DNA from: Enterobacteriaceae bacterium RIT693
Lineage (GTDB): Bacteria > Pseudomonadota > Gammaproteobacteria > Enterobacterales > Enterobacteriaceae
DNA: 64,000 nucleotides
Direction of reading: 5' to 3'
Assembly: GCA_009668225.1 (NCBI GenBank)
Contig: WJYK01000001.1
Span: 62,001-126,000, forward strand
A model generated the notes under the pieces. The model had not been told where the DNA came from. It made no database searches and worked only from the letters and a program-made list of their open reading frames with translations. The position numbers and the translations under genes are program-made. This document shows, piece after piece, positions 1 to 7,080 of this stretch (positions within the stretch are counted from its first letter, which is position 1; each line of letters opens with the position of its first letter).

Positions 1-855
1 CTGCTGGATGATATGCAGCGCCAGTGAATGGAAAGTTCTGGCAGAAATCGCCTCGGTGTTCAGGCGGCTGGAAATTCGCTCATCCATTTCCTGCGCCGCC
101 TGGCGGCCAAACGCCAACAGCAGGATTTGTTCTTCTGTCGCTTCCCCGCGCTGCAATAACCAGCCCGCCCGAGCCACCAGTACCGAGGTTTTACCGCTCC
201 CCGCCCCGGCCAGCACCAGCAACGAATCCTCGCCATTGACCACCGCGCGCGCCTGAGACGGATTCAGCGGAGAGCTTTCAACCTGTTCGAAGAAGGCGGA
301 ATACTTTTCCAGCATGCGTTCGGTATAAGCGGTATTTCGCTGATGGCGTCTCTCTTCACCCTGTTCAAGCCAGGCTTTGCATACCGCCCACGCTTCGCGG
401 CAATTCTCAAATTCACTCAGCCGGCTTTGCGGCAGTGGGAGTGCGGCAATGGCGGCTCGCAGATTATCTTGCAGTCCTTGCATATCGCTACGCTTAAACC
501 ACACCTCTTTGCGGGTGCGCTGCGCTATCTCTTCACGTTGCGCGGCAAGCACTTCAGCGGCCACCTCACTCATCTCCGCACTCCAGCTCATCCAGAGCGA
601 ATTAAGATGGTGAAAAAACCGCTGCGTTTCCGCCCATTCGGTTCCGTGCAGGCGAACAACTTTGTCGTCAGGGAGAACAAACTCCAGCTCTCCCCACACC
701 AGTCCACGCTTGCAGTTGATCGCTATTAACTGGTTGAATGGGATAAGATATTCATGGCGTTCGCCTTTTACCTCAACGCCGGCAGTCAGCAGCTTAACCC
801 GATTATAGGGGTGCTGCGCTAAATGCTTGCCGAGAGAAGTTGCTTTGAGTTCCAT
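1..855 (-). CDS. helD: DNA helicase IV, N-terminal part (cut by window start)
   Basis: Superfamily 1 DNA helicase (UvrD/Rep-like) that unwinds DNA in the 3'-5' direction. The reading frame is open from the ATG whose complement is at 853-855 down to base 1, giving 285 residues; the rest of the gene lies outside the window. The start reads MELKATSLGKHLAQHPY, very close to E. coli HelD. The N-terminal region is followed by a Q-motif-like NPSQARAVV and a Walker A motif GAGSGKT at residues 217-223, then motif Ia (LLLAFGRQAA). The gene is divergent from yccF, as in E. coli. The absence of a stop is due only to the window edge. Confidence 0.96.
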   Translation of the reverse strand, partial: MELKATSLGKHLAQHPYNRVKLLTAGVEVKGERHEYLIPFNQLIAINCKRGLVWGELEFVLPDDKVVRLHGTEWAETQRFFHHLNSLWMSWSAEMSEVAAEVLAAQREEIAQRTRKEVWFKRSDMQGLQDNLRAAIAALPLPQSRLSEFENCREAWAVCKAWLEQGEERRHQRNTAYTERMLEKYSAFFEQVESSPLNPSQARAVVNGEDSLLVLAGAGSGKTSVLVARAGWLLQRGEATEEQILLLAFGRQAAQEMDERISSRLNTEAISARTFHSLALHIIQQ

Positions 856-985
856 TACGTTATCCGATCCAATGAGGTGGTTGTGGCTCAAGTTTAACTG
901 CCGATGGAATGACGCTCCAGAGTAAAAACGCGTTACAATTGCTGTGGTTATTAAATCTATTATTTTCTGTCAGGAAAGCGTGACT

Positions 986-1432
986 ATGCGTACCGTACTT
1001 AATGTTTTGAACTTCGTTTTGGGGGGATTTTTAACCACCCTTTCATGGCTATTTGCCACGCTGGTCAGCATTGTGCTGATTTTTACACTACCCCTCACTC
1101 GTTCCTGCTGGGAGATAACCAAACTCTCCTTCATCCCTTACGGTAATGAAGCTGTTCACGTTGATGAGCTTAACCCACAGGGTAAAAATGCACTGATGAA
1201 TACCGGCGGTACGCTGCTGAATATTCTTTGGCTGATCTTCTTTGGCTGGTGGCTGTGTATTATGCATATTCTGGCCGGGATCGCGCAGTGCATTACCGTA
1301 ATCGGGATCCCGGTTGGCATTGCTAACTTCAAGATTGCGGCCATCGCATTATGGCCAGTTGGTCGCCGAGTCGTATCGGTCGAAATGGCACGTGCTGCGC
1401 GTGAAGCCAATGCTCGTCGCCGTTTCCAGTAA
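986..1432 (+). CDS. yccF: YccF family inner membrane protein
   Basis: Small integral membrane protein of the YccF domain family (148 aa), of unknown biochemical function. The start at 986 (MRTVLNVLNFVLGG) matches the E. coli protein, and an AGGAAAG ribosome binding site lies at 972-978. An upstream in-frame ATG at 944 would add 14 residues with no homology. Hydrophobic segments lie at about residues 8-35, 68-95 and 96-118. The GIANFKIAAIALWPVGRRV segment near the C terminus is typical of the family. It precedes yccS by 9 bases, so the two are probably co-transcribed. Confidence 0.93.
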   Translation: MRTVLNVLNFVLGGFLTTLSWLFATLVSIVLIFTLPLTRSCWEITKLSFIPYGNEAVHVDELNPQGKNALMNTGGTLLNILWLIFFGWWLCIMHILAGIAQCITVIGIPVGIANFKIAAIALWPVGRRVVSVEMARAAREANARRRFQ

Positions 1433-1441
1433 GGAGCATTT

Positions 1442-3583
1442 GTGCTGACCCTAAGCCCACTTGTCCGTCGTTACACCTGGAACAGCGCATGGCTTTATAA
1501 TTTGCGCATATTTATTGCCCTGACGGGTACGGCGGCGCTGCCGTGGTGGCTGGGTGAAGTAAAGCTGACCATTCCGCTAACGCTTGGGGTTGTTGCCGCA
1601 GCCCTTGCCGATTTAGATGACCGCGTAAGCGGGAGGCTGCGTAACTTGCTGATAACGCTGGTCAGCTTTTTTATCGCTTCGGCTTCTGTCGAACTGCTGT
1701 TCCCGTGGCCGTGGTTGTTTGCTTTAGGTTTAACAATTTCGACAAGTGGTTTTATTCTTCTCGGAGGGCTGGGCCAGCGCTATGCCACTATCGCTTTTGG
1801 TGCGCTGCTTATTGCCATCTATACCATGCTCGGTATTTCTCTCTATGAACACTGGTATCAGCAACCGCTGTTCCTTTTAGCAGGCGCAGTCTGGTACAAC
1901 CTGCTAACGCTTGCCGGGCATTTGATTTTCCCCATTCGCCCACTGCAGGACAATTTGGCCCGCTGTTACGAAAGTCTTGCGAGTTTCCTGGAGATTAAAG
2001 CCACACTGTTTGACCCGGATATTGAAGAAGAAAGTCAGGCTCCGATGCTGCAACTGGCCATGGCTAACAGCCAGTTAGTGACCACCCTGAACCAAACAAA
2101 AAGTTCATTACTGACGCGCCTTCGCGGTGACCGCGGCCAGAGAGGAACGCGCAGGACATTGCACTACTATTTTGTTGCCCAGGATATTCACGAACGTGCC
2201 AGCTCTTCACATATTCAGTATCAGGCACTGCGCGATAAATTTCGCTACAGCGATGTAATGTTCCGTTTTCAGCGTTTGCTAAACATGCAGTCACAGGCTT
2301 GCCAACAGCTTTCACGCTCTATTCTACTGAGAACGCCCTACCAGCACGATCCACGTTTTGAGCGTGCTTTCACCCATCTTGATTCAGCCCTGGATCGTAT
2401 TCGCGCAAGCCATGCAACCGCTTCGGAAATAAAGGCCTTCGGCTTTCTGATTAATAATCTACGGGCCATTGATGCTCAACTGGCAAACATTGAATCGGAA
2501 CAGGCCATTGCCGAGCCGCAAAACGATCCTGAGAACCGCCTTGCCGACGATAAACTGACCGGTTTCGGTGATATCTGGCAGCGCCTGGCGCTAAACTTTA
2601 CGCCTGAATCAGCGCTATTCCGCCACGCAGTACGCATGTCATTGGTGCTGTGCGTTGGCTACGCGTTTATTCAGTTTACCGGCCTGCAGCACGGTTACTG
2701 GATACTGCTTACCAGTTTGTTTGTCTGCCAGCCAAATTACAGCGCTACGCGACGGCGACTTGCGCTACGTATCATCGGTACGCTGGTTGGGGTCGCGGTC
2801 GGTCTGCCTTTGCTTTGGCTTGTGCCCTCTCTGGAAGGCCAGTTAATACTGCTGGTCATTACCGGCGTTCTATTCTTCGCTTTCCGTAATGTTCAGTACG
2901 CCCATGCAACCATGTTCATCACGCTGCTGGTACTGCTGTGCTTTAATCTGCTTGGCGAAGGCTTTGAAGTCGCGCTTCCGCGCGTTTTTGATACGCTGCT
3001 GGGCTGCGCAATAGCCTGGGCTGCGGTAAGTTTTATCTGGCCAGACTGGCGGTTTCGGCGGCTGTCTCTGGTTGTTGAGCGTGCTTTCAATGCCAACTGC
3101 CGCTATCTGGATGCGATTCTTGAGCAGTATCATCAGGGGCGAGATAACCGTCTTGAATATCGTATTGCGCGGCGAGATGCCCATAACAAAGACGCCGAAC
3201 TGGCTTCCGTTGTGTCTAACATGTCATCTGAGCCTCGCGTATCAGCAGAGATGCGCGAAGCTGCATTCCGCCTGCTTTGTCTCAACCATTCCTTTAATAG
3301 CTACATCTCTGCCTTAGGCGCACACCGGGAAAAACTTAGCCATGGCGATACGCTAATGCTGCTTGATGATGCCGTTTGCTATGTCGATGATGCCCTTCAC
3401 CATCTCCCGGTGGATGAAGAACGCGTTCAGACCGCTCTCAGCGGGCTTTCTGCTCGTATCTCGCAGCTTGAGGCACGAGCGGAAACAAAAGAGCCGCTGG
3501 TACTACAGCAAATCGGGCTACTGATTGCCCTTCTGCCAGAAATATCACGCCTTCAGCAGCAAATATCTCAGTGGTCAGAATAG
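1442..3583 (+). CDS. yccS: YccS/YhfK-type FUSC family membrane protein
   Basis: Integral inner-membrane protein of 713 aa in the YccS family (FUSC/aromatic-acid-exporter-like fold); the substrate is not established. Two clusters of transmembrane helices are visible: residues about 20-160 and about 395-530, each followed by a cytoplasmic region, the usual duplicated architecture. GTG start at 1442, preceded by AAGGAG at the yccF stop. Length and sequence agree with E. coli YccS (about 717 aa). The last 16 bases overlap the end of convergent tfoX, and a hairpin just after the stop (3586-3616) could end transcription. Confidence 0.92.
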   Translation: MLTLSPLVRRYTWNSAWLYNLRIFIALTGTAALPWWLGEVKLTIPLTLGVVAAALADLDDRVSGRLRNLLITLVSFFIASASVELLFPWPWLFALGLTISTSGFILLGGLGQRYATIAFGALLIAIYTMLGISLYEHWYQQPLFLLAGAVWYNLLTLAGHLIFPIRPLQDNLARCYESLASFLEIKATLFDPDIEEESQAPMLQLAMANSQLVTTLNQTKSSLLTRLRGDRGQRGTRRTLHYYFVAQDIHERASSSHIQYQALRDKFRYSDVMFRFQRLLNMQSQACQQLSRSILLRTPYQHDPRFERAFTHLDSALDRIRASHATASEIKAFGFLINNLRAIDAQLANIESEQAIAEPQNDPENRLADDKLTGFGDIWQRLALNFTPESALFRHAVRMSLVLCVGYAFIQFTGLQHGYWILLTSLFVCQPNYSATRRRLALRIIGTLVGVAVGLPLLWLVPSLEGQLILLVITGVLFFAFRNVQYAHATMFITLLVLLCFNLLGEGFEVALPRVFDTLLGCAIAWAAVSFIWPDWRFRRLSLVVERAFNANCRYLDAILEQYHQGRDNRLEYRIARRDAHNKDAELASVVSNMSSEPRVSAEMREAAFRLLCLNHSFNSYISALGAHREKLSHGDTLMLLDDAVCYVDDALHHLPVDEERVQTALSGLSARISQLEARAETKEPLVLQQIGLLIALLPEISRLQQQISQWSE

Positions 3584-4197
3584 TGATGGTGGCGTCGCTC
3601 ATAGCGGCGCCACCATTCCGTTAATTCTTCCCTGACCTGCGCCGGCAGAACCGCTTCATGTACTCCCTGAATTGCGCCCGCAAGCGCGAGCAGTACTTTA
3701 ATTCCCACCGCTTTCCTGGTATGCCGCAACTTGAGCCATGAGCGCTTTGCGCCGAATAGCTGTAGCGTTTGCGGATCGCTAATACCCACTTCACGGAGCA
3801 TAACTTCAATATTTAATGAAAGATTGGGGAGATCCTTAAGCCGGCGCGAACAGAACTTACGCTGTGTTTTCTCACGCTGCGCGCTTCTTAGCGCCTGAAG
3901 AGAGAGCTGGATAAGTTTGTCCTGATTCTCCCAGAGCTCCTCATCCACGCGGTAGTAATTGAGTGCAATGGGCAGCCCGCGTTTGCTGTACATAAGAGAC
4001 GGTGCCGATTTTTTGCTGAAATAATCAGCACATTGTTCACAGGCACGCAGATAAAGTTCACCTTCGGCAACCATAGCGAAGACCACTCCCTCAACTGCCA
4101 GGCTGTAGCCACCAAACAACGGCCGATAACCAATTTTACCCAGGGACGAAAGATATTCCTGCGATTTATGAATCCTGACATACGTAACGTCTTTCAT
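3568..4197 (-). CDS. tfoX: Competence regulator Sxy/TfoX
   Basis: Sxy (TfoX) is a coactivator that works with CRP at CRP-S sites to switch on competence and type IV pilus genes. The protein is 209 aa, the E. coli length, with a TfoX N-terminal domain (LFGGYSLAVEGVVFAMVAEGELYLR, shown here only as landmark near residues 28-51) and a C-terminal helical domain (LKDLPNLSLNIEVMLREVGI onwards, about residues 119-200). The C terminus is unusually basic and His-rich (RRYERRHHHY). The start is supported by AAGGAT upstream. It is convergent with yccS (16-bp overlap) and divergent from sulA. Confidence 0.95.
   Translation of the reverse strand: MKDVTYVRIHKSQEYLSSLGKIGYRPLFGGYSLAVEGVVFAMVAEGELYLRACEQCADYFSKKSAPSLMYSKRGLPIALNYYRVDEELWENQDKLIQLSLQALRSAQREKTQRKFCSRRLKDLPNLSLNIEVMLREVGISDPQTLQLFGAKRSWLKLRHTRKAVGIKVLLALAGAIQGVHEAVLPAQVREELTEWWRRYERRHHHYSDH
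3586..3616 (+). terminator. hairpin after yccS, inside the 3' end of tfoX
   Basis: A 9-bp stem (ATGGTGGCG at 3586-3594 with CGCCACCAT at 3608-3616) starts 3 bases after the yccS stop. It is read as the Arg/His-rich C-terminal codons of tfoX on the other strand. There is no clear T-run, so termination is only a possibility. Confidence 0.35.
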
Positions 4198-4252
4198 AAT
4201 ATATCCTTATATATCAACCATTAAATAGTCAACATGGTTACTCACTCCCCTA

Positions 4253-4282
4253 ATATCAGAAAATAAGTAACGTTACGGTCAA
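4253..4282 (-). promoter_or_regulatory. candidate tfoX promoter
   Basis: Read on the minus strand: TTGACC (4277-4282), 18-base spacer, TGATAT (4253-4258). The spacer contains the perfect palindrome GTAACGTTAC (4267-4276). Assigned by eye. Confidence 0.4.
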
Positions 4283-4321
4283 TGGCAACGACAATTTCAC
4301 CTCTGGCAGGTTTGCATAAAG

Positions 4322-4343
4322 AAAATGCGAGACACTTTCCGAA
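4322..4343. promoter_or_regulatory. candidate CRP-S site between tfoX and sulA
   Basis: AAAATGCGAGACACTTTCCG (4322-4341) has the TGCGA half-site core that marks Sxy-dependent CRP-S sites. The right half (TTCCG in place of TCGCA) is poor. sxy autoregulation through a CRP-S site is known in E. coli. The spacing to the proposed tfoX promoter is not ideal. Confidence 0.3.
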
Positions 4344-4350
4344 ATTATGG

Positions 4351-4379
4351 TTGATCTTTGTTCGTACAGGTATTACTGT
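4351..4379 (+). promoter_or_regulatory. sulA sigma-70 promoter
   Basis: TTGATC (4351-4356), 17-base spacer, TACTGT (4374-4379). Both hexamers equal those of the E. coli sulA promoter as I know it. The -10 lies inside the LexA operator. Confidence 0.85.
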
Positions 4380-4393
4380 ATATTCATACAGTA
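4374..4393. promoter_or_regulatory. LexA operator (SOS box) of sulA
   Basis: CTGT-ATATTCAT-ACAG at 4376-4391 matches the CTGT-N8-ACAG consensus exactly, with symmetric TA flanks (4374-4393). It overlaps the -10 box, so LexA would block the promoter until DNA damage. Confidence 0.95.
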
Positions 4394-4414
4394 ACCCATT
4401 AGGCGGGACTCACT

Positions 4415-4924
4415 ATGCACTCACATAACTTTCACACTCATCTTCGTCATGTTGCAGTCGCTGCGCACTCCCCTGCTCAGTCACTATCTGATAACAGCGC
4501 ACAGGGGTTAATTAGTGAAATGGTATACAGTGAAGACAACCCGTCGGTTACGCAGTTTATTCTGCTACCTTTATTGCAGCAGTTGGGACAACAGTCTCGC
4601 TGGCAGCTGTGGCTCACACCACAGCAAAAGCTCAGCCGTGAATGGTTGCTGGCAGCGGGGTTACCGCTAGCAAAAGTGATGCAGACGAGTCAGTTAGATC
4701 CCCTTTGCACCGTTGACGCGATGGTGAAGGCTCTCCAGACGGGAAATTACAGCGTGGTGATCGGTTGGTTACCAGAAGAATTAACAGATGAAGAACATAT
4801 GCGGCTGACTATTGCAGCAGAAACCGGGAACGCAATGGGCTTCATAATGCGTCCAACCAGCAACATGACATCCGGTTCAAGACCACGAAATGGCCTAAAA
4901 ATTCATTCTAGTTTGTATCATTAA
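4415..4924 (+). CDS. sulA: SOS cell division inhibitor SulA
   Basis: SulA binds FtsZ and stops septum formation during the SOS response. The product is 169 aa, the same as in E. coli. The conserved central region ([20 protein letters not shown], then [13 protein letters not shown]) is present, as is the C-terminal tail KIHSSLYH, which resembles the E. coli tail that Lon uses for recognition. Regulation is clear from the LexA box over the promoter. The gene lies between tfoX and ompA, as in E. coli. Confidence 0.97.
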   Translation: MHSHNFHTHLRHVAVAAHSPAQSLSDNSAQGLISEMVYSEDNPSVTQFILLPLLQQLGQQSRWQLWLTPQQKLSREWLLAAGLPLAKVMQTSQLDPLCTVDAMVKALQTGNYSVVIGWLPEELTDEEHMRLTIAAETGNAMGFIMRPTSNMTSGSRPRNGLKIHSSLYH

Positions 4925-4991
4925 GTAAATTTAGGAGAAATCCTGGAATTTTTTCATCGCGCCACATAATCCGCTGCCCTGACTCAAAAAT

Positions 4992-5010
4992 CCCCGCCAT
5001 GTGGCGGTTT
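4992..5010 (+). terminator. hairpin downstream of sulA
   Basis: CCGCCA-tg-TGGCGG (4994-5007) followed by TTT. It is compact with a short T-run, so it is only a modest terminator candidate. The rest of 4925-5281, a stretch of about 350 bases without a gene, holds the ompA promoter and leader. Confidence 0.35.
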
Positions 5011-5112
5011 GACGGGGTTCAATGGATGTACCTCACGTTCAAAAAGCGGTCCATTCTGTAAAAAAATATGTATGCAAGTCGTTTTTTTTCATATGCCTGA
5101 CGGACTTCACAC

Positions 5113-5140
5113 TTGTAACTTTTCAACTACGTTGTAGACT
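5113..5140 (+). promoter_or_regulatory. ompA promoter
   Basis: TTGTAA (5113-5118), 16-base spacer, TAGACT (5135-5140). It predicts a start near 5147 and so a leader of about 135 bases, matching the long stable ompA leader of E. coli. Confidence 0.75.
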
Positions 5141-5146
5141 TTACCT

Positions 5147-5281
5147 CGCCAGGGTTGCTCTTCATAACACCGATATATCGGTAGAGTAACAATTGAGCAT
5201 AAACCCGGGCGAAGGATTTAACCCTGGGCTTTAAATTGGTTTAGAGCTCATGGCCTTTTGGATGATAATGAGGCGCAAAAA
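5147..5281 (+). promoter_or_regulatory. ompA 5' untranslated leader with stabilising hairpin
   Basis: The leader folds a hairpin at 5154-5190: GTTGCTCT (5154-5161) pairs with AGAGTAAC (5183-5190) with one mismatch, around an inner palindrome CCGATATATCGG (5170-5181). The known role of such 5' hairpins in ompA is mRNA stabilisation. The ribosome binding region GAGGCGCAAAAA is where small RNAs such as MicA act in E. coli; no sRNA gene was looked for outside the window. Confidence 0.65.
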
Positions 5282-6358
5282 ATGAAAAAGACAGCTATCG
5301 CGATTGCAGTGGCACTGGCTGGCTTCGCTACCGTAGCGCAGGCCGCACCGAAAGATAACACCTGGTACACTGGTGCTAAACTGGGCTGGTCCCAGTACCA
5401 CGACACCGGTTTCTACGGTAACGGCTATGACCGTGGTATCGGCAGTGGCCCGACCCACGAAAGCCAACTGGGTGCTGGCGCATTCGGTGGTTACCAGGTT
5501 AACCCGTACGTTGGTTTCGAAATGGGTTATGACTGGCTGGGCCGTATGCCTTACAAAGGCACCCCAGAAAACGGTGCTTTCAAAGCTCAGGGCGTGCAGC
5601 TGACCGCTAAACTGGGTTACCCAATCACTGACGATCTGGACATCTACACCCGTCTGGGTGGTATGGTTTGGCGTGCAGACTCTACCGCGCAGAACGCTGC
5701 TGGTGACCGTCTGAAAGACCACGACACCGGTGTTTCTCCAGTATTCGCTGGTGGTGTTGAGTGGGCAGTTACCCGTGACATCGCTACCCGTCTGGAATAC
5801 CAGTGGGTTAACAACATCGGTGATGCACAGACCGTTGGTACTCGTCCGGACAACGGCATGCTGAGCGTAGGTGTTTCCTACCGCTTCGGCCAGCAAGAAG
5901 CTGCTGCTCCAGTTGTAGCGCCAGCTCCGGCACCAGCTCCAGAAGTACAGACCAAGCACTTCACTCTGAAGTCTGACGTTCTGTTCAACTTCAACAAAGC
6001 GACCCTGAAACCAGAAGGTCAGCAGGCACTGGATCAGCTGTACACCCAGCTGAGCAACCTGGATCCGAAAGACGGTTCCGTAGTTGTTCTGGGTTACACC
6101 GACCGTATCGGTTCTGAGCAGTACAACCTGAAACTGTCTGAAAAACGTGCACAGAGCGTTGTTGATTACCTGATTTCTAAAGGTATCCCAGCGAACAAAA
6201 TCTCTCCACGTGGCATGGGCAAAGCTAACCCAGTTACCGGCAACACCTGTGACAACGTAGCGCCTAAAGCTAAACTGATCGACTGCCTGGCTCCAGATCG
6301 TCGCGTTGAGATCGAAGTTAAAGGTATCAAAGAAGTTGTAACTCAGCCTGCGGCATAA
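5282..6358 (+). CDS. ompA: Outer membrane protein A
   Basis: Major outer membrane protein: an eight-stranded beta-barrel plus a periplasmic domain that binds peptidoglycan. The product is 358 aa. The 21-residue signal peptide ends AQA before [12 protein letters not shown]. The barrel covers about residues 22-195, followed by a Pro/Ala hinge ([11 protein letters not shown]), then the OmpA-like domain with [13 protein letters not shown] and the paired cysteines (NTCDN and LIDCL). It is 12 residues longer than E. coli OmpA, through changes in surface loops and hinge. The in-frame ATG at 5258 is rejected because the signal peptide begins at 5282. Confidence 0.98.
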   Translation: MKKTAIAIAVALAGFATVAQAAPKDNTWYTGAKLGWSQYHDTGFYGNGYDRGIGSGPTHESQLGAGAFGGYQVNPYVGFEMGYDWLGRMPYKGTPENGAFKAQGVQLTAKLGYPITDDLDIYTRLGGMVWRADSTAQNAAGDRLKDHDTGVSPVFAGGVEWAVTRDIATRLEYQWVNNIGDAQTVGTRPDNGMLSVGVSYRFGQQEAAAPVVAPAPAPAPEVQTKHFTLKSDVLFNFNKATLKPEGQQALDQLYTQLSNLDPKDGSVVVLGYTDRIGSEQYNLKLSEKRAQSVVDYLISKGIPANKISPRGMGKANPVTGNTCDNVAPKAKLIDCLAPDRRVEIEVKGIKEVVTQPAA

Positions 6359-6373
6359 GTTACTCTTTCTTGA

Positions 6374-6404
6374 ACAAAAACCCCGCCATGGCGGGGTTTT
6401 TTAT
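6374..6404 (+). terminator. ompA rho-independent terminator
   Basis: A perfect 16-base palindrome CCCCGCCATGGCGGGG (6381-6396) flanked by A-run and T-run (TTTTTTATT). It also reads as a terminator on the minus strand (T5), although matP is transcribed towards it and ends at 6452. Confidence 0.95.
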
Positions 6405-6451
6405 TGGCTGGGATATCGCGATAGCTTCATCACTCTCCCACCTTCACAATG

Positions 6452-6904
6452 TCACTTTTTGCTCAGCATCGCCTGCAGATCCTGCTTAAGCGTCGACATC
6501 TTGCTTTCCACCTTCTCTTTACGTTCCGCATCTTCAATCAGCTGAACAACCGTTTCAGAAAGCGTATTACCACGGCGCTGTGCAAGCCCGGCCAGACGCT
6601 GCCAGACAAGGTATTCAAGATCGATGGACTTTTTACGGGTATGCTGATGCTCAGCGTTAAAATGCCTTTTACGCCGCGCACGGATAGTCTGCTTCATGCG
6701 GTTATGCAGCGCCGGATTCATGTGCTGGTCAATCCAGTTCTGAACCAAAACCGGTACGTTTTCCAGCGTCAGCAGCTGCTCCACGGCCTCTTGTGCTGCA
6801 CTGGCTTCGATGTATCGCGTAATTAATTCCCCTTCGCGATGTTTCTTCACCAGATACTTCCACTTCCAGCCGCTCTCGAGATTTTCCAACTGTTGATATT
6901 TCAT
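6452..6904 (-). CDS. matP: Macrodomain Ter protein MatP
   Basis: MatP binds matS sites in the terminus region, compacts the Ter macrodomain and links it to the divisome through ZapB. The product is 150 aa, identical in length to E. coli MatP and nearly identical over the N-terminal DNA-binding region ([20 protein letters not shown]). The ribbon-helix-helix segment ([22 protein letters not shown]) lies at about residues 90-112, followed by the C-terminal coiled coil. It is divergent from lonH, and a 7-bp inverted repeat lies in the intergenic region (6932-6968). Confidence 0.97.
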   Translation of the reverse strand: MKYQQLENLESGWKWKYLVKKHREGELITRYIEASAAQEAVEQLLTLENVPVLVQNWIDQHMNPALHNRMKQTIRARRKRHFNAEHQHTRKKSIDLEYLVWQRLAGLAQRRGNTLSETVVQLIEDAERKEKVESKMSTLKQDLQAMLSKK

Positions 6905-7038
6905 TGTGATCTCAGTGTGACCGTGTAACTTAGTTCAGAATAACAGTTTTTCCGCCATTCGCTGAACTGAAAATCAAAGCTGTGAGGGGGATAAAACTGT
7001 GTTACTGCTTTATCCGTGTGCTACCCGGACGATTCTTG

Positions 7039-7044
7039 TATAAT
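7039..7044 (+). promoter_or_regulatory. -10 element of the lonH promoter
   Basis: Consensus TATAAT with a weak -35 (around 7015-7021). A start near 7051 leaves about 30 bases before the TTG at 7081, which rules out in-frame starts upstream such as ATG 6982. Confidence 0.6.
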
Positions 7045-7080
7045 CGCGCCTTTGACATCTCATTAAAAAATATAGCGACT

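Noticed and set aside
6982-7080. N-terminal extension of lonH from ATG 6982
   Set aside because: It lies upstream of the TATAAT promoter element and has no similarity to YcbZ; the start was placed at TTG 7081.
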